From assembly GCA_033064195.1 (NCBI GenBank), contig JARBJD010000197.1:62001-126000 (forward strand): a stretch of 64,000 nucleotides of DNA, read 5' to 3'. Position numbers and translations under genes: made by a program. Of this stretch, positions 12,960 to 26,016 are shown in pieces (position 1 is the first letter of the stretch; the number at the start of each line of letters is the position of its first letter). Below the pieces are notes generated by a model. It had not been told where the DNA came from and ran no database searches. It saw only the letters and a list, made by a program, of their open reading frames with translations. This DNA comes from Blattamonas nauphoetae (Eukaryota; Preaxostyla; Oxymonadida).

Positions 12960-15900
12960 ATGAACCTTCCAGTTCTCATTCTTGTTCATCTTCTCTGTGC
13001 CGAAGCCAAGTTCCGGGAACGAAGAATTCTGCCGCTCTCTCTCCAGATGACCTTTGCTCCTGACGCAGAAACAGCCCACATTTCTGGAAATAAACAAGCC
13101 TTCATGCCTGAAATAAATCTGAACCACGGAACGTATCATTCGAATGCGTATACGGTGGAGTCTGTCTCCCTTTCGCTGCATGGATCAGACACAACAATCT
13201 GCCATACATCGTCATTGGCCAAGACTGAAACATCAAATTCAAACTACCCGGACGACCAACCCAATGGAAATAGAAACACAACCCCATTCATATTTGTGTT
13301 TTCAAATTGCACAATGTCGATGTCACACATCTCGTTGGATTGTGGATGGGGTGGCACGAGTGTCGGAAGAGTCTCGTCGTCAAGATTGACGATCGACCAC
13401 TGCCCGATCATCTCGAACCCTGAATCGTCCCCATTTGTGATGAACAACGGATGGGATGACATTGGAAGCTCGATTTTCTTTGTTGATTGTTCTCACGACT
13501 CGATTGACAAGTCGAGCCTTCTCGCTTTGGTCAGCCTCACACCGTCCCACTCAGCCCACTCACGTCACACAAACACCGACCTGGATGTGTCATCATCATT
13601 GGTGAGCTGTTCCGGCCTCTCACTGTACGACGCGCATCTCGTGTCTGGAAGTGGTCCGTTGGTTGGATTCTCGTCGTCGACCGAACAAGGCACGGGATAG
13701 TGGAACAAAATAGAGACTGTGCTGATTGGGAGTCGCCTTGTGAACATGACGAGTGGTGAGTTGAAGGGGAGTGGGAAATGGAATGGAGTGTTGGAAGGGT
13801 GGAGTGGATGCCAAAAGATTCTGGATTCGTGTGTGACTCAGAGCTCGAACCATCTTTATGGAACAGCATGCATTGACATGAACTTGGGAGGGAGTCTTCT
13901 GTGCTCGAACACGTCCTTCTCGCACTGCAACCTTGAATACTTCAAACCACAGGAAAGTGAAGTCTACGGTTTCATCCTCCAGCACAAGACAGGACCGAGG
14001 GATCCTATATCTATCAGCAAATACACCAACTCAGATCTCATCGTCCGTCGCTGCACCTTCTTCTCGATCACTGGTGAATCTCGTGGAGGAGGCCTCAGAT
14101 TGCATAACGCTCCTGCCGACATAACAATGTCTGAATGCTCCTTCTCGAAATGCTCAGTGGGTACCGGAGGCGCAATCCATATCGAACAAATGGTGGAAGG
14201 ATACAGGTTGTCAATTTCATCCTCGCTCTTCGTTGACTGTGCAGTCACAAGTTATGGGGGAGCGATTGACGTCTCCTCAGGAACCAGCATCACCATCGCA
14301 GATGTCTTCATGCGTAACAACACCGCAGGAAACAGTGGAGGAAGTCTATTTGTGGAATGGACTTCTGAACTCGTTCTCTCGAACTGTGTCATCGAGACAT
14401 GTGCCGCTGCAGGTACATACTCGCAGGCCGGTGGAGGAGGCATACATTTGTATGAAGTGTCATCAACCAAGATGGATTCTGTTCTGTTCAGAAAATGCAG
14501 TGCAAAACAAGGGAATGATATGTTTATTAATCGAAGTGGATCGACTCAGGAACTGAGGAATAACATCACAAATTGTTATTCAACATCAGACAGGCCGAAT
14601 GTGTACATGGGCTCCTCCAAAGACAGCACTCTGATTCCTGAACTACCATCAAATGCCCCAGCTGCAAGTCTTGTGGAGATTGAGAACAAAATAAGTGAAG
14701 ACCAGAAATCATCGAATCTGACAGTGAAGGTGGACACAATTCTGAATGGAAAGATGTTGGTTTGGTTGGACAACACGAACAGCTACATCCGACCAAACGT
14801 CGACTGTCGCTATCCATACGTCAACTCTCCCCCAGCGATTGGTCGACTTCTGATTTTCAAATTCAGCTCGTCGACCGAATCAGAGCCACTCGAGGTGGAG
14901 TTTGGAGAATGGGGAGAACTGCAGTTTGAATCGAACTATACTGTCGTTGACACATTGATCGCAAACAAACGCCTCGCACCTTCATCAATTGTTCTGACGA
15001 CACCGAATCCTCCTCGGATTGTGCAGATTCTTTTTTCGGAAGGATCGGGAACAGACCACTTGTGGCTTCAATTGAAGGGTCGATACCTTCAACAAGGAAC
15101 ATACTCTGTGCAACTTCGTTGGGATAGGTGGATCACAGTTGAGTTTGATGGATCGAAAGATGAGACCACTCAGAACATGTTCTCATCCCTTCATTCGGAG
15201 CTGATATTTGGAACTGAAAGTAAACTGAAGTTAGGATACACATACGACATTACGTATATCACATTCGAAGACACCTCTGAAAGAGTCATCCTCGACCCTC
15301 GTGCCCTCTTCATCAAAACTCCATCCTACCCACCTCGTCTGACATCAGTTGGCCCAGTCAGCTTCAAAGACAACTTGACGAAAGACACCATCCTCATCCC
15401 TCTAGTTGGAGCGTCTCTCTCATCGAAGTCACACACTCTCACACTCATCTCATCGTCGTCACCATCGGAACCAGTCTCTCTCCCAGTGACGTTCTCTGAT
15501 GGCGAGACATCAACGATTGAGGTCGTTGTTTATTCGAAAGATGCCAGTGACACTAAATTGAGATCTGCCAATGAAATCCAACTGAAATATGGAGAAATAT
15601 ACACAGTGGAAGAATTGATCACTGGAACAACGAAATGTCTGTTCGAGACGGCGTTCTCAATCACAGTTCCTGATGAACCGAAGCGAATTGAAAAAGGAAG
15701 AGTGACATTGAATGAAGGGAAGGATGAAGCGACATTGAGACTGAAAGGACGAGCACTGACTGGTGGAAGTTACAAATTGAAACTCGATTCTGTGGACTCT
15801 GTGCGGACATCCGAAACGAGTCTGAGCGATGATGGGGAACTGCTGTTCAAAGTGCCGATCAGCACTTCGCCAACCTCGATTCTGACATTCGGGGCGACAT

Positions 15901-18413
15901 ACACGATCTCATCGTTGAAGATTGAAGACGAGAGTGTGGTTGTGAACTCCGATGTTGCACTTACAGTTCCCAGCCTCCCACTTGTTGAAACAGCCCAGGT
16001 TCATCCGAACTCGATCAACACTTCGATGAGACTTGGTTTGACAGGGACATCTCTCAAGTTGGATGGATTCTACACTGTCACGCTCTCTCCGCCCTTCTCG
16101 TTGGACATGCTGTTCAACAGCTCAGAAACAATTTCATCTCACAGACTAGTTCTTGGTCGTTCAGGAAGTCTTCAGCACAACACAGCATACACGATTGTGT
16201 CGATCACTCGTGTTGGAAATGATTCGGATGTGATTGAGACAGAGGGAACTGTTTCGTTCACAACACCAAAGTTTCCCGTGCCTCTTGTGCTCCACGTGAA
16301 CGAAAAGGAAGGGGAGGACGATGAATTGTGTGGGGAGAGCGATGATGCTTGTGCCACGATTGATTTCGCGTGGTCGATTGTGGTTGCTCTGAACGCGAAG
16401 ACAGCGACACTTGCGATTGTGAACTCGTCTGAACAAACCCAGCCGATTGTGGTGTCGTCTGGAATGTCGATCCTGTTTCGGAACGGAGGGAACTTGGAGC
16501 CGACACTGACAATCCCTTCGTCTGCGTCGTTGGGAGACAAGTCGGGAATGGTTGTTGTTGACAATGCTGGGTTCGAAGTGGATGATGTGACAATCGGAAT
16601 CGAATCGTCTGATCCTTCGTTCGTCTTCCTGTCTGCCTCCGAATCGACCATCATTCTGAAAGAGGGGACTTTCGTTGGTGGTCTTCCATCAACTCTCACT
16701 TCGAATTCTGATCATGAAAATGTCTGCTCGTGGGAGAGTGGAATCGTCCGACTTGACAACAGCGTCACGACACTCAATCGAATGACATTGTCATCTCTTT
16801 TGCAAGGAGTGATCCACATGAAAAATGGAAGTATCAACCTTGAAGGAGTGATCATTCACAATAACTCTCCGAATCTCGCCTCATTTCCATCTGCTCGCCG
16901 AAACATCCGTTGTGTTGATGGAAGTGTGACGATTGGGAGTCTGAGTGGAGGAGATGGATCGAAAGACAGTCCATCGGCGTGGATCTCAACAACAGACTGT
17001 ACTGTGAGTGGAGATGGTGCTCGACCAAGCTCTCCACTGTTCGTGCCAACACTGTCGTCGGAATCGAACAGCACTTGGATTCAGAAGGAGAAACGATTCT
17101 CAGTTTTGATTGTTGGAACGTCGATGATTCCTTGTGGTCTGAGTCTTGAAGTGTTTGAGATGAAGAAAGACAAATCGGAAGGAGAATCTGAGAGAGTTGA
17201 ACTGTCGTTTGAGACAACTGACTCCTTCAACGACACACACATCACCCTCTCTGTCGCTCTGACGTCGCTGTCGTCGCTGAACGATGCATTGGAATGGCGA
17301 GGACGACTTGTTTTTGGATTGAATGAAACAACGTCGGAATGGTTTGTTGTTCAAAAGAGCTCGGCGGATCGGAAGGCGGAGTCGCTTCTCGAACACATGA
17401 AATGGTGGCTTCCTCTTGTGATCGTGCTGTTGTGCTGTGCGCTGGTGGTGATCATTGTGATTGTTGTGATTCTGCGCCGCCGACGAAAACAAAAAGATTC
17501 AGAAGCCCAACACGAATCGGGTCAGGAGATGGATTCGGACAAGATTGAAGTGGAAGAGTTAGACGAGACTGAAGTGCGGACGAGTGTGAATGGTTTGAAA
17601 GGAGGGTCGTTGGATCCTGAAATTGGAGACGCGTCGACAGTGATACATGCGACACAGCTGGATGGACAACTGTCGGATTGTGTGAGTGTGTTGGACTGTG
17701 GAATGTTGGAAGCGAAAGAGATGTCGAAAATGGAAACGCTGTTCGAGCGACTGCACAAAAACAAAACGAGGATTGTTGGGAAGCGTCAGCGACAGATTGA
17801 GCTTGCTCGAGGACTTGAGAAGATTGGGAAGACGAATGGAAATGCACCGATTCTGCGTAAACTGACCTCTCACTGGATTCTGATTGGTGCAGATGGCCAC
17901 TTCAACCTGAAACTGAAAGAGGAGGGAGAAACAGGCAGAGATCACCACTCTCAGACTCAGACTCAAACAGGTGGATCGATTGTTGGTGAGGAAGGTGGAT
18001 CGGTGGATGTTCACAAAGAGAATGCGAATGGGATGGATCGAGCAGCGAAAGAGGTTCGGGAGAAAGAGGATCAAGAAGGCCAGCGATGGCAAGCGCCTGA
18101 ACAAGGAGGGATGGATGGGATGGAATCGTGTGATGTGGAGAAGGTGACTGTTTTTCGGCTTGGCCTTGTGTTGTGGGAAATGGAGACGGGACAGATTCCG
18201 TTCCGAGAGACGGATGGAGTGAATGCTGGTCGTCAGCTGAAATCGGGAGTGAAGCCTCACATGGATCTTGTTGGGAACAAGGAGATGGAAGAACTGCTTC
18301 TGAAATGCCTGGAACTGAAAGCGACAGACCGAATTGGATTGGATGAGGTGATCTCGTCGCTAGACTCGATCCCCGACGATCCTGTTCCCACTCAGCAGCT
18401 GTTCAACTCGTAA
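12960..18413 (+). CDS. Beta-helix receptor pseudokinase, copy 1 (in-frame TAG near the N-terminus)
   Basis: This is a type-I membrane protein of about 1817 codons. Parts in order: signal peptide (MNLPVLILVHLLCAEA); a secreted N-terminal domain; a right-handed parallel beta-helix at about residues 310-540 with GGAI and C-S-F-S-K-C repeats; beta-sandwich modules of ~100 residues at about 630-1100; a second beta-helix-like region opening with CGESDDACATIDFA; one transmembrane helix at about 1481-1505 followed by RRRR; and a cytoplasmic tail with a kinase C-lobe remnant. The tail has LARGLEKI and an HRD-region equivalent reading LTSHWILIGADGH, so the catalytic Asp and Asn are absent. No DFG is visible; an APE-like WQAPEQ and the RLGLVLWEMETGQIPF helix follow. 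The N-lobe is essentially absent, so catalysis is not expected. A TAG at 13698-13700 replaces the TTG (Leu) seen in copies 2 and 3; otherwise the frame is open. The likely role is surface binding and signalling by scaffolding (inference). Confidence 0.82.
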
Positions 18414-21400
18414 CTGATGACTTCACAATCAATCAATCGATCGCTCTCCCATTGACTCATCTTTCTCTTGTCGTTCCCTTTTCATTCACATCATTCTCAA
18501 CCACTTCCTTTATCGTCCACTCCACTTCATCTCCACTTTGATTGTTTCGCGACACTTTGTTCGTTGTCACGTCACACTCAAGCAGAGAACTTCTCCGCTC
18601 TGCTTCTTTTCTTCCATTCTTGCCCATTTGTCACACAAGCACACAATCCACTGATTCACATCTTTGCTCCCACTCGTTCAACTTCAATCACGTCACTGAA
18701 TTGACTCATCCTTCCTTCCTTCCTCTTCGTCACTTTGGACTGGATCTCACCTCACCCTCCTTCGATCAGGAATGGCTTCTTGGTTTTCTTCACTATTTCA
18801 ATCGCCGTCATTCAATCTGGTTTTGGGATGGTCTTTCTTCCTCTCTGAGGTTCTTCCTTCGATTCTGACTTCTCTTTGAGAATCGACTTTTCTTGCGCTT
18901 TCTCCTTTTTCGTCATTCTTTATTGCTGATTTGCGTCTCTTGTCTTTGTCCGCGGTTCAGAACCTCGCTGTCCGATGATGGTTGAAATGGAAGCTGGCTG
19001 CCCACTTTCATTGGACCAAGCATGTCGGAATGGTGGAGTTCGTTCATTTGAGCGAATACTGTGTTGTGTTGGGACACCAAAATCTTGTTTTGAACCAAGC
19101 TGTGTTTTTAACAAGAGAAGCATGTCGGATTAAAGAGTCAAAGCTGTGTTGACAAATGAAGATCTCAAATATCGTTCAGCAATCACAAGAGACTGATCCA
19201 TTGACAAAAAACTATAATCAGGGTATGATCGATTGAGTTAACAGTGAAAAGAAAATAATCTATTTTAAAGCATCAAGAGCGACAAAGTGCTGATCAAACC
19301 ATACTTCGCACTCTCTTCGTTCAATCTGATGAACATTGCTATTCTTATTCTTGTTCATCTTCTCTGTGTCGAAGCCAAGTTCCGGGAACGAAGAATTCTG
19401 CCGCTCTCTCTCCAGATGACCTTTGCTCCTGACGCAGAAGCAGCCCACATTTCTCGCAATAAACAAGCTTTTGTGCCTGAAATAAATCTGAACCATGGAA
19501 CGTATCATTCGAATGCGTATACGGTGGAATCTGTCTCCCTTTCGCTGCATGGATCAGACACAACAATCTGTCATACATCGTCATTGACCAAGACAGAAAC
19601 ATCAAATTCAATCAACCGGGACGACCTACCCGATGGAAATAGAAACACAACCCCATTCATATTTGTGTTTTCAAATTGCACAATGTCGATGTCACACATC
19701 TCATTGGATTGTGGATGGCGCGGCACGAGTGTCGGAAGAATCTCGTCGTCAAGATTGACGATCGACCACTGCCCGATCATCTCGAACCCTGAATCGTCTC
19801 CATTTGCAATGGTCAACGGATGGGATGGCATTGGAATCTCGATTTTCTTTGTCGATTGTTCTCACGAATCGATTGACAAGTCGAGCCTTCTCGCTTTGGT
19901 CAGCCTCGCCCCGTCCCTCATGACCCACTCACGTCACACAAACACCGAACAGGAAGTCTCTTCAACGTTGGTGAGCTGTTCAGGCCTCTCGCTGTGCGAC
20001 GCGCATCTCGTGTCTGGATATGGTCCGTTGGTTGGGTTCTCGTCGTCGACGGAACAAAACACGGGATTGTGGAAGAATTTGGAGACAGTGCTGATGGGGA
20101 GTCGCCTTGTGAACATGACGAGTGGTGAGTTGACAATGAAGGGGAAGGGAGCGTTGGAAAGGTGGTGTGGATGTCAAAAGATTGTGGATTCGTGTGTGAC
20201 TCAGAGCACGAACCATCTTTATGGAACAACATGCATTGACATGAACTTGGGAGGGAGTCTTCTGTGCTCGAACACGTCCTTCTCGCACTGCAACCGCGAA
20301 TACATCGAACCACTTTACGATTATTACAATGGTTACATCCTACAGCACGTGACAGGAGAAAAATCTGATATGTATTTCGGTCAATCCTCATATTCTTCTC
20401 TCATCGTCCGTCGCTGCACCTTCTTATCGACCACACACGCTTCTTCTGGAGGAGGCTTCTCAGCCTATGAGACACCCGGTGACATCTCAATGTCTGAATG
20501 CTCCTTCTCGAAATGCTCGGCGAATTACGGAGGAGCAGTCAGTGTCAGTCAAATGGTGGAAGGCTACTCGTTGTCAATTTCATCCTCGCTCTTCGTTGAC
20601 TGTGCAGTCACAAGAAATGGAGGAGCGATTGAGATCTCCGAAGGAACCAGCGTCACCATCGCAGATGTCTTCATGCGTAACAACACCGCAGAAAGCAGTG
20701 GAGGAAGTATTTCTGTCTTCTACGCAAAAGAACCCGTTCTCTCGAACTGTGTCATCGAGGCATGTGCTGCTACTAGTTCGCACCCGGAGGTCGGTGGAGG
20801 AGGCATACATATGTACAGAGTCGACTCAACCAAGATGGATTCTGTTCTGTTCAGAAAATGCAGTGCCAAACAAGGGAATGATATGTATTTTTATGAAAGT
20901 GGTACGATTCAGCAACTGAGGAATAACATCACAAATTGTTATTCAACATCAGACAGGCCAAATGTGTACCAGGACTCCTACACAGACATCACTCTGATTC
21001 CTGCACTACAAGGCACCTCAACAGTAAATCTTCTGGAGATTGAGAACAAAATAAGTGCAGACCAGAGATCATCGAATCTGACAGTGAAGGTGGACACAAG
21101 TCTGAATGGAAAGCTGTTGGTTTGGTTGGACAACACGAACAACTACATCCGACCAAACGTCGACTGTCGCTATCCATACGTCAACTCTCCCCCAGCGATT
21201 GGTCGACTTCTGATTTTCAAATTCAGCTCGTCGATCGAATCAGCGCCGCTCGAAGTGCTTTTTGGAGAATGGGGAGAACTGCAGTTTGAATCGAACTATA
21301 CTGTGATTGACGCGTGGATCGCGAAGACTCAACTCTCAACTTCATCCATTGTTCTGACGACACCGAATCCTCCTCGGATTGTGCAGATCCTTTGTTCACT

Positions 21401-24400
21401 GGGATCGGGAACAGACCACTTGTGGCTTCAATTGAAGGGTCGATCACTTCCAAAAGGAAAGTACTCTGTGCAACTTAGTTATGATAGGTGGTTCACAGTT
21501 GAGTTTGATGGATCGAAAGATGAGACCACTCAGAACATGTTCTCATCTCTTTGTTCGGAGCCGTTGTTTGGAACTGGAAGCAAACTGAGATTTGGATACA
21601 CATACAAAATGACGTATATCAAATTGGAAGACGAAACGAACTCTGTCATCCTCGACCCTCGTGAACTCCCCTTCAAAACTCCCTATGAACAACCTCGTCT
21701 GACATCAGTTGGCCCAGTCAGCTTCAAAGACAACTTGACGAAAGACACCATCCTCATCCCTCTGACTGGGGGGATCTCTCAAAGAAGTCACACACTCTCA
21801 CACTCCTCTCATCGTCATCACCATCGGAACCAGTCTCTCTCCCAGTGACGTTCTCTGATGGCGAGACATCAATGATTGAGGTTGTTGTTTATTCGAAAGA
21901 TGCCAGTGACACTAAATTGAGATCTACCAATGAAATCAAACTGAAATATGGAGAAATATACACAGTGGAAGAATTGATCACTGGAACAACGAAATGTCTG
22001 TTCGAGACGGCGTTCTCAATTCAAGTTCCTGCTGAACCGAAACGAATTGAAAAAGGATGGGTGACACTGAATGAAGGGAAGGATGAAGCGACATTGATAC
22101 TTAAAGGTAGAGTACTGACTGCTGGAAGCTACACACTGATCCTCAACTCAGTGTCACAGGAGCTGACATCCGAAGGGAGTCTGAGTGATGATGGGGAATT
22201 GCTATTCAAAGTGCAGATCAGCACTTTGCCAACCTCGATTCTGACATTCGGGGAGACATACACGATCTCGTCGTTGAAGATTGAGGATGAGAATGTGGTT
22301 GTGAACTCAGATGTCGAACTGGCTGTCCCACCGATTCCGAAAGTGTCAATGGCATCATGTTATCTGGATGCAGTGTCGAACACGAAATTCACTGTGAGCC
22401 TCTCTGGCTCGAGTCTTCCGACATCAGGATCATTCGTTGTGTCATTTGTTGGCCTGTCTCAGACGATCACAGTGACGATGAGCTCGACTGGAGGATTGTC
22501 GTCTCTGGTTGAAGTGAGCAAAGCAACCGAAATCAGATTTGCACACACCTACACATTATCGTCGATGGTGAAGAAAGTGGATGGAGGAGAGGACGAGCAC
22601 ATCCTGTGCAGTGGAGTGACGATGAGGACACCAGATGGACCATCGTTGTTGAGGGTTGATCCGATCACGCTGAAAGAGGATGATCTGAACAGAGTTGTGC
22701 TGGGTGTGTCGTTTGAGAACATGGTTGGTGGATCGTTCGAGATGAAAGTGAAGAAGAGTGGAACATCGACCGAATACATTCTCTCCTCTCAGATGATCAC
22801 CACACTTGGGTCGAGCACAGGAACATTGACAGAAATTGTTTACGAGTCTGGAAAGCTGGAATATGGTGAGAGTTACACGATTGTGTCGCTCGAAAGCTCA
22901 GCACTGCCGATATTGATCAAAGACACAGCAGGATTCACAATTCCACCGGCACCAGCTCGAATCAAGACGTGTTCGAGTGTTTTGGGAGGCGTGGACAAGA
23001 AATCAGTGATTCTGACGATGGGTGGAGTGAACTTGCCAGTTGGGAAAGAGATGACAGTAACGATGAAAGAACTGAATGGAGAAGAACTTGTTGGATCTTC
23101 GATCACTGTGTCATGGACGTGGGAAGGAAGTGGAACAGTGTCGTCTGGAGACGTGTCGGTTCTTGTGTATGGAGCGGATCCTGTGCGCCTTCGATATGAG
23201 ACATCGTATTGCCTGACCTCTCTTGCGATTGCCGACACACCCTCCATTCTGGATCCGAAAGTGACCTTCACTGTTGATGATGAACCTGCTCGTGTGGAGG
23301 GAGCAACACCAACACTAACTCCCCTCCGAAAATCTGTGATTGTGGAACTAAGTGGTCGAGAACTGGAAAGTGGATCATATTCTGTCACTCTGTCTTCTCA
23401 TCCGTTGAATCCCATTTCAGGGACATCTGCCAGTGGCGTTATTCGATTTGAAGTCTCAACCGTGACAACTGACCCAGTCCACCTTGTTTTTGGAGATACG
23501 ATCACAGTTGTTCAGGTGAAGCACGGACTCGACAAAGTCTTTGTGAACTCCGATGTCACCTTTACAGTCCCCAACCCCCCAATCGTGAAAACCGCACACG
23601 TTCATCCGAACTCGATCAACACTTCGATGACACTTGAGTTGACAGGGACAGATCTCAGATTGGATGGATTCTACACTGTCACCCTCTCTCCGCTCTTCTC
23701 GTTGGACATGCTGTTCAACAACTCAGAAACAATCTCGTCAGCCGAACTGCTTCTTGGTCGTACAGGAAGTCTTCAACATTCCACAGCATACACAATTGAA
23801 TCAATCACTCGTGTTGGAACTGATTCGGATGTGATTCAGACAGAAGGAGTTGTTTCGTTCACAACGCCCAAATTGTCTGTGCCTCTTGTGCTCCACGTGA
23901 ATGGGAAGGAAGGGAGGACGATGAATTGTGTGGGGAGAGCGATGATGCTTGTGCCACGATTGATTTCGCGTGGTCGATTGTGAATGCTCTGAAAGCGAAA
24001 TCGGCAACACTTGCGATTGTGAACTCGTCTGAACAAAGCCAGCCGATAGTGGTGTCATCTGGAATGTCGATCCTGTTTCGGAACGGAGGGAACTTGGAGC
24101 CGACACTGACAATCCCTTCGTCTGCGTCGTTGGGAGACAAGTCGGGAATGGTTGTTGTTGACAATGCTGGGTTCGAAGTGGATGATGTGACCGTCAGAAT
24201 CGAATCGTCTGATCCTTCGTTCGTCTTCCTCTCTGCCACCGAATCGACAATCATTCTGAAAGATGGCTCTTTCCTTGGCGAGCCACTGCCAACTCTCACT
24301 TCGAATTCTGATCATGAAAATGTCTGCTCGTGGGAGAGTGGAATCATACGACTCAACAACAGCGTTACCACAATTAATGGAATGACCTTCTCTTCACTCT

Positions 24401-25104
24401 CTCAAGGAGCGATCCACATGAAGACAGGAGCAATGACGTTCCGGGAATCTTCCTTTGATGGGAACAACCCTAATCTCGCCTCATTTCCATCCGCTCGCCG
24501 AAACATCCGTTGTGTTGAGGAAGGAAATGTGACGATTGGAAGTTTGAGCGGAGGGGATGGATCGAAAGACCATCCATCAGCGTGGATCTCAACAACAGAC
24601 TGCACTGTGAGTGGAGACGATGCTCGACCAAACTCTCCACTGTTCGTGCCAACACTGTCGTCGGAATCGAACAGCACTTGGATTAAGAAGGAGAAGCGAT
24701 TCTCAGTTTTGGTTGTTGGAACGACGATGATTCCTTGTGGTCTGTGTCTTGAAGTGTTTGAGATGAAGAAAGACAAATCGGAAGGAGAATCAGAGAGAGT
24801 TGAACTGTCGTTTGACACAACTGACTCCTTCAACGACACACACATCACTCTCTCCGTCGCTCTGACGTCGCTGTCGTCGCTGAATGATGCTTTGGAATGG
24901 CGAGGACGACTTGTTTTCGGATTGAATGAAACAACGTCGGAATCATTCATTGTTCAAAAGAGCTCGGCCGATCGGAAGGCGGAATCGCCTCTCGAACACA
25001 TGAAATGGTGGCTTCCTCTTGTGATCGTGCTGTTGTGCTGTGCGCTGGTGGTGATCATTGTGATTGTTGTGATTCTGCGCCGCCGACGAAAGCAGAAAGA
25101 TTCG
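17502..25104. repeat. Tandem segmental duplication, unit 1 (7603 bp)
   Basis: The unit runs from the cytoplasmic-tail region of receptor copy 1 through the spacer and copy 2 to the same point in copy 2's tail. It recurs at 25105-32703. The last difference between the copy 1 and copy 2 tails is at 17501 versus 25104, after which they read identical through the 3' flank. By eye the two units differ by very few substitutions, with indels confined to simple runs. Confidence 0.85.
18414..19328. repeat. Intergenic spacer, unit 1 (915 bp)
   Basis: This spacer between receptor copies 1 and 2 matches the spacer at 26017-26931 and has the same length of 915 bp. It is pyrimidine-rich after the stop codon (probable 3' UTR) and AT-rich before the next ATG. 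The short ORFs in it recur only because the DNA is duplicated, and none looks like a protein. Confidence 0.85.
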
Positions 25105-26016
25105 GAAGCCCAACACGAATCGGGTCAGGAGATGGATTCGGACAAGATTGAAGTGGAAGAGTTAGACGAGACTGAAGTGCGGACGAGTGTGAATGGTTTG
25201 AAAGGAGGGTCGTTGGATCCTGAAATTGGAGACGCGTCGACAGTGATACATGCGACACAGCTGGATGGACAACTGTCGGATTGTGTGAGTGTGTTGGACT
25301 GTGGAATGTTGGAAGCGAAAGAGATGTCGAAAATGGAAACGCTGTTCGAGCGACTGCACAAAAACAAAACGAGGATTGTTGGGAAGCGTCAGCGACAGAT
25401 TGAGCTTGCTCGAGGACTTGAGAAGATTGGGAAGACGAATGGAAATGCACCGATTCTGCGTAAACTGACCTCTCACTGGATTCTGATTGGTGCAGATGGC
25501 CACTTCAACCTGAAACTGAAAGAGGAGGGAGAAACAGGCAGAGATCACCACTCTCAGACTCAGACTCAAACAGGTGGATCGATTGTTGGTGAGGAAGGTG
25601 GATCGGTGGATGTTCACAAAGAGAATGCGAATGGGATGGATCGAGCAGCGAAAGAGGTTCGGGAGAAAGAGGATCAAGAAGGCCAGCGATGGCAAGCGCC
25701 TGAACAAGGAGGGATGGATGGGATGGAATCGTGTGATGTGGAGAAGGTGACTGTTTTTCGGCTTGGCCTTGTGTTGTGGGAAATGGAGACGGGACAGATT
25801 CCGTTCCGAGAGACGGATGGAGTGAATGCTGGTCGTCAGCTGAAATCGGGAGTGAAGCCTCACATGGATCTTGTTGGGAACAAGGAGATGGAAGAACTGC
25901 TTCTGAAATGCCTGGAACTGAAAGCGACAGACCGAATTGGATTGGATGAGGTGATCTCGTCGCTAGACTCGATCCCCGACGATCCTGTTCCCACTCAGCA
26001 GCTGTTCAACTCGTAA
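19329..26016 (+). CDS. Beta-helix receptor pseudokinase, copy 2 (two single-base frame breaks)
   Basis: This has the same architecture as copy 1: signal peptide MNIAILILVHLLCVEA, beta-helix, beta-sandwich modules, second beta-helix-like region, transmembrane segment, and a kinase C-lobe remnant without catalytic Asp, DFG or N-lobe. It is longer than copy 1 by about 412 residues because it keeps roughly four more beta-sandwich modules (about 22330-23565). The frame breaks twice by one base. The first is near a G6 run at about 21767-21772, shared with copy 3. The second is in a G run at about 23911-23914, where copy 3 has one more G and stays open. The cytoplasmic half and 3' flank are identical to copy 1, while the 5' half is nearly identical to copy 3, so the gene is a hybrid of two parents. 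Function by inference: non-catalytic surface receptor. Confidence 0.82.

Noticed and set aside
13698-13700. Stop-codon reassignment (TAG as an amino acid) as in some oxymonads
   Set aside because: P5B and AGC kinase genes end in TAG, other genes end in TAA, and the paralogues have TTG at this codon.
17559-18260. Minus-strand open frame of 233 codons that recurs in all three tandem copies
   Set aside because: It recurs only because the underlying DNA is duplicated; composition is Arg/Ser/His-rich and it is antisense to the pseudokinase tail.
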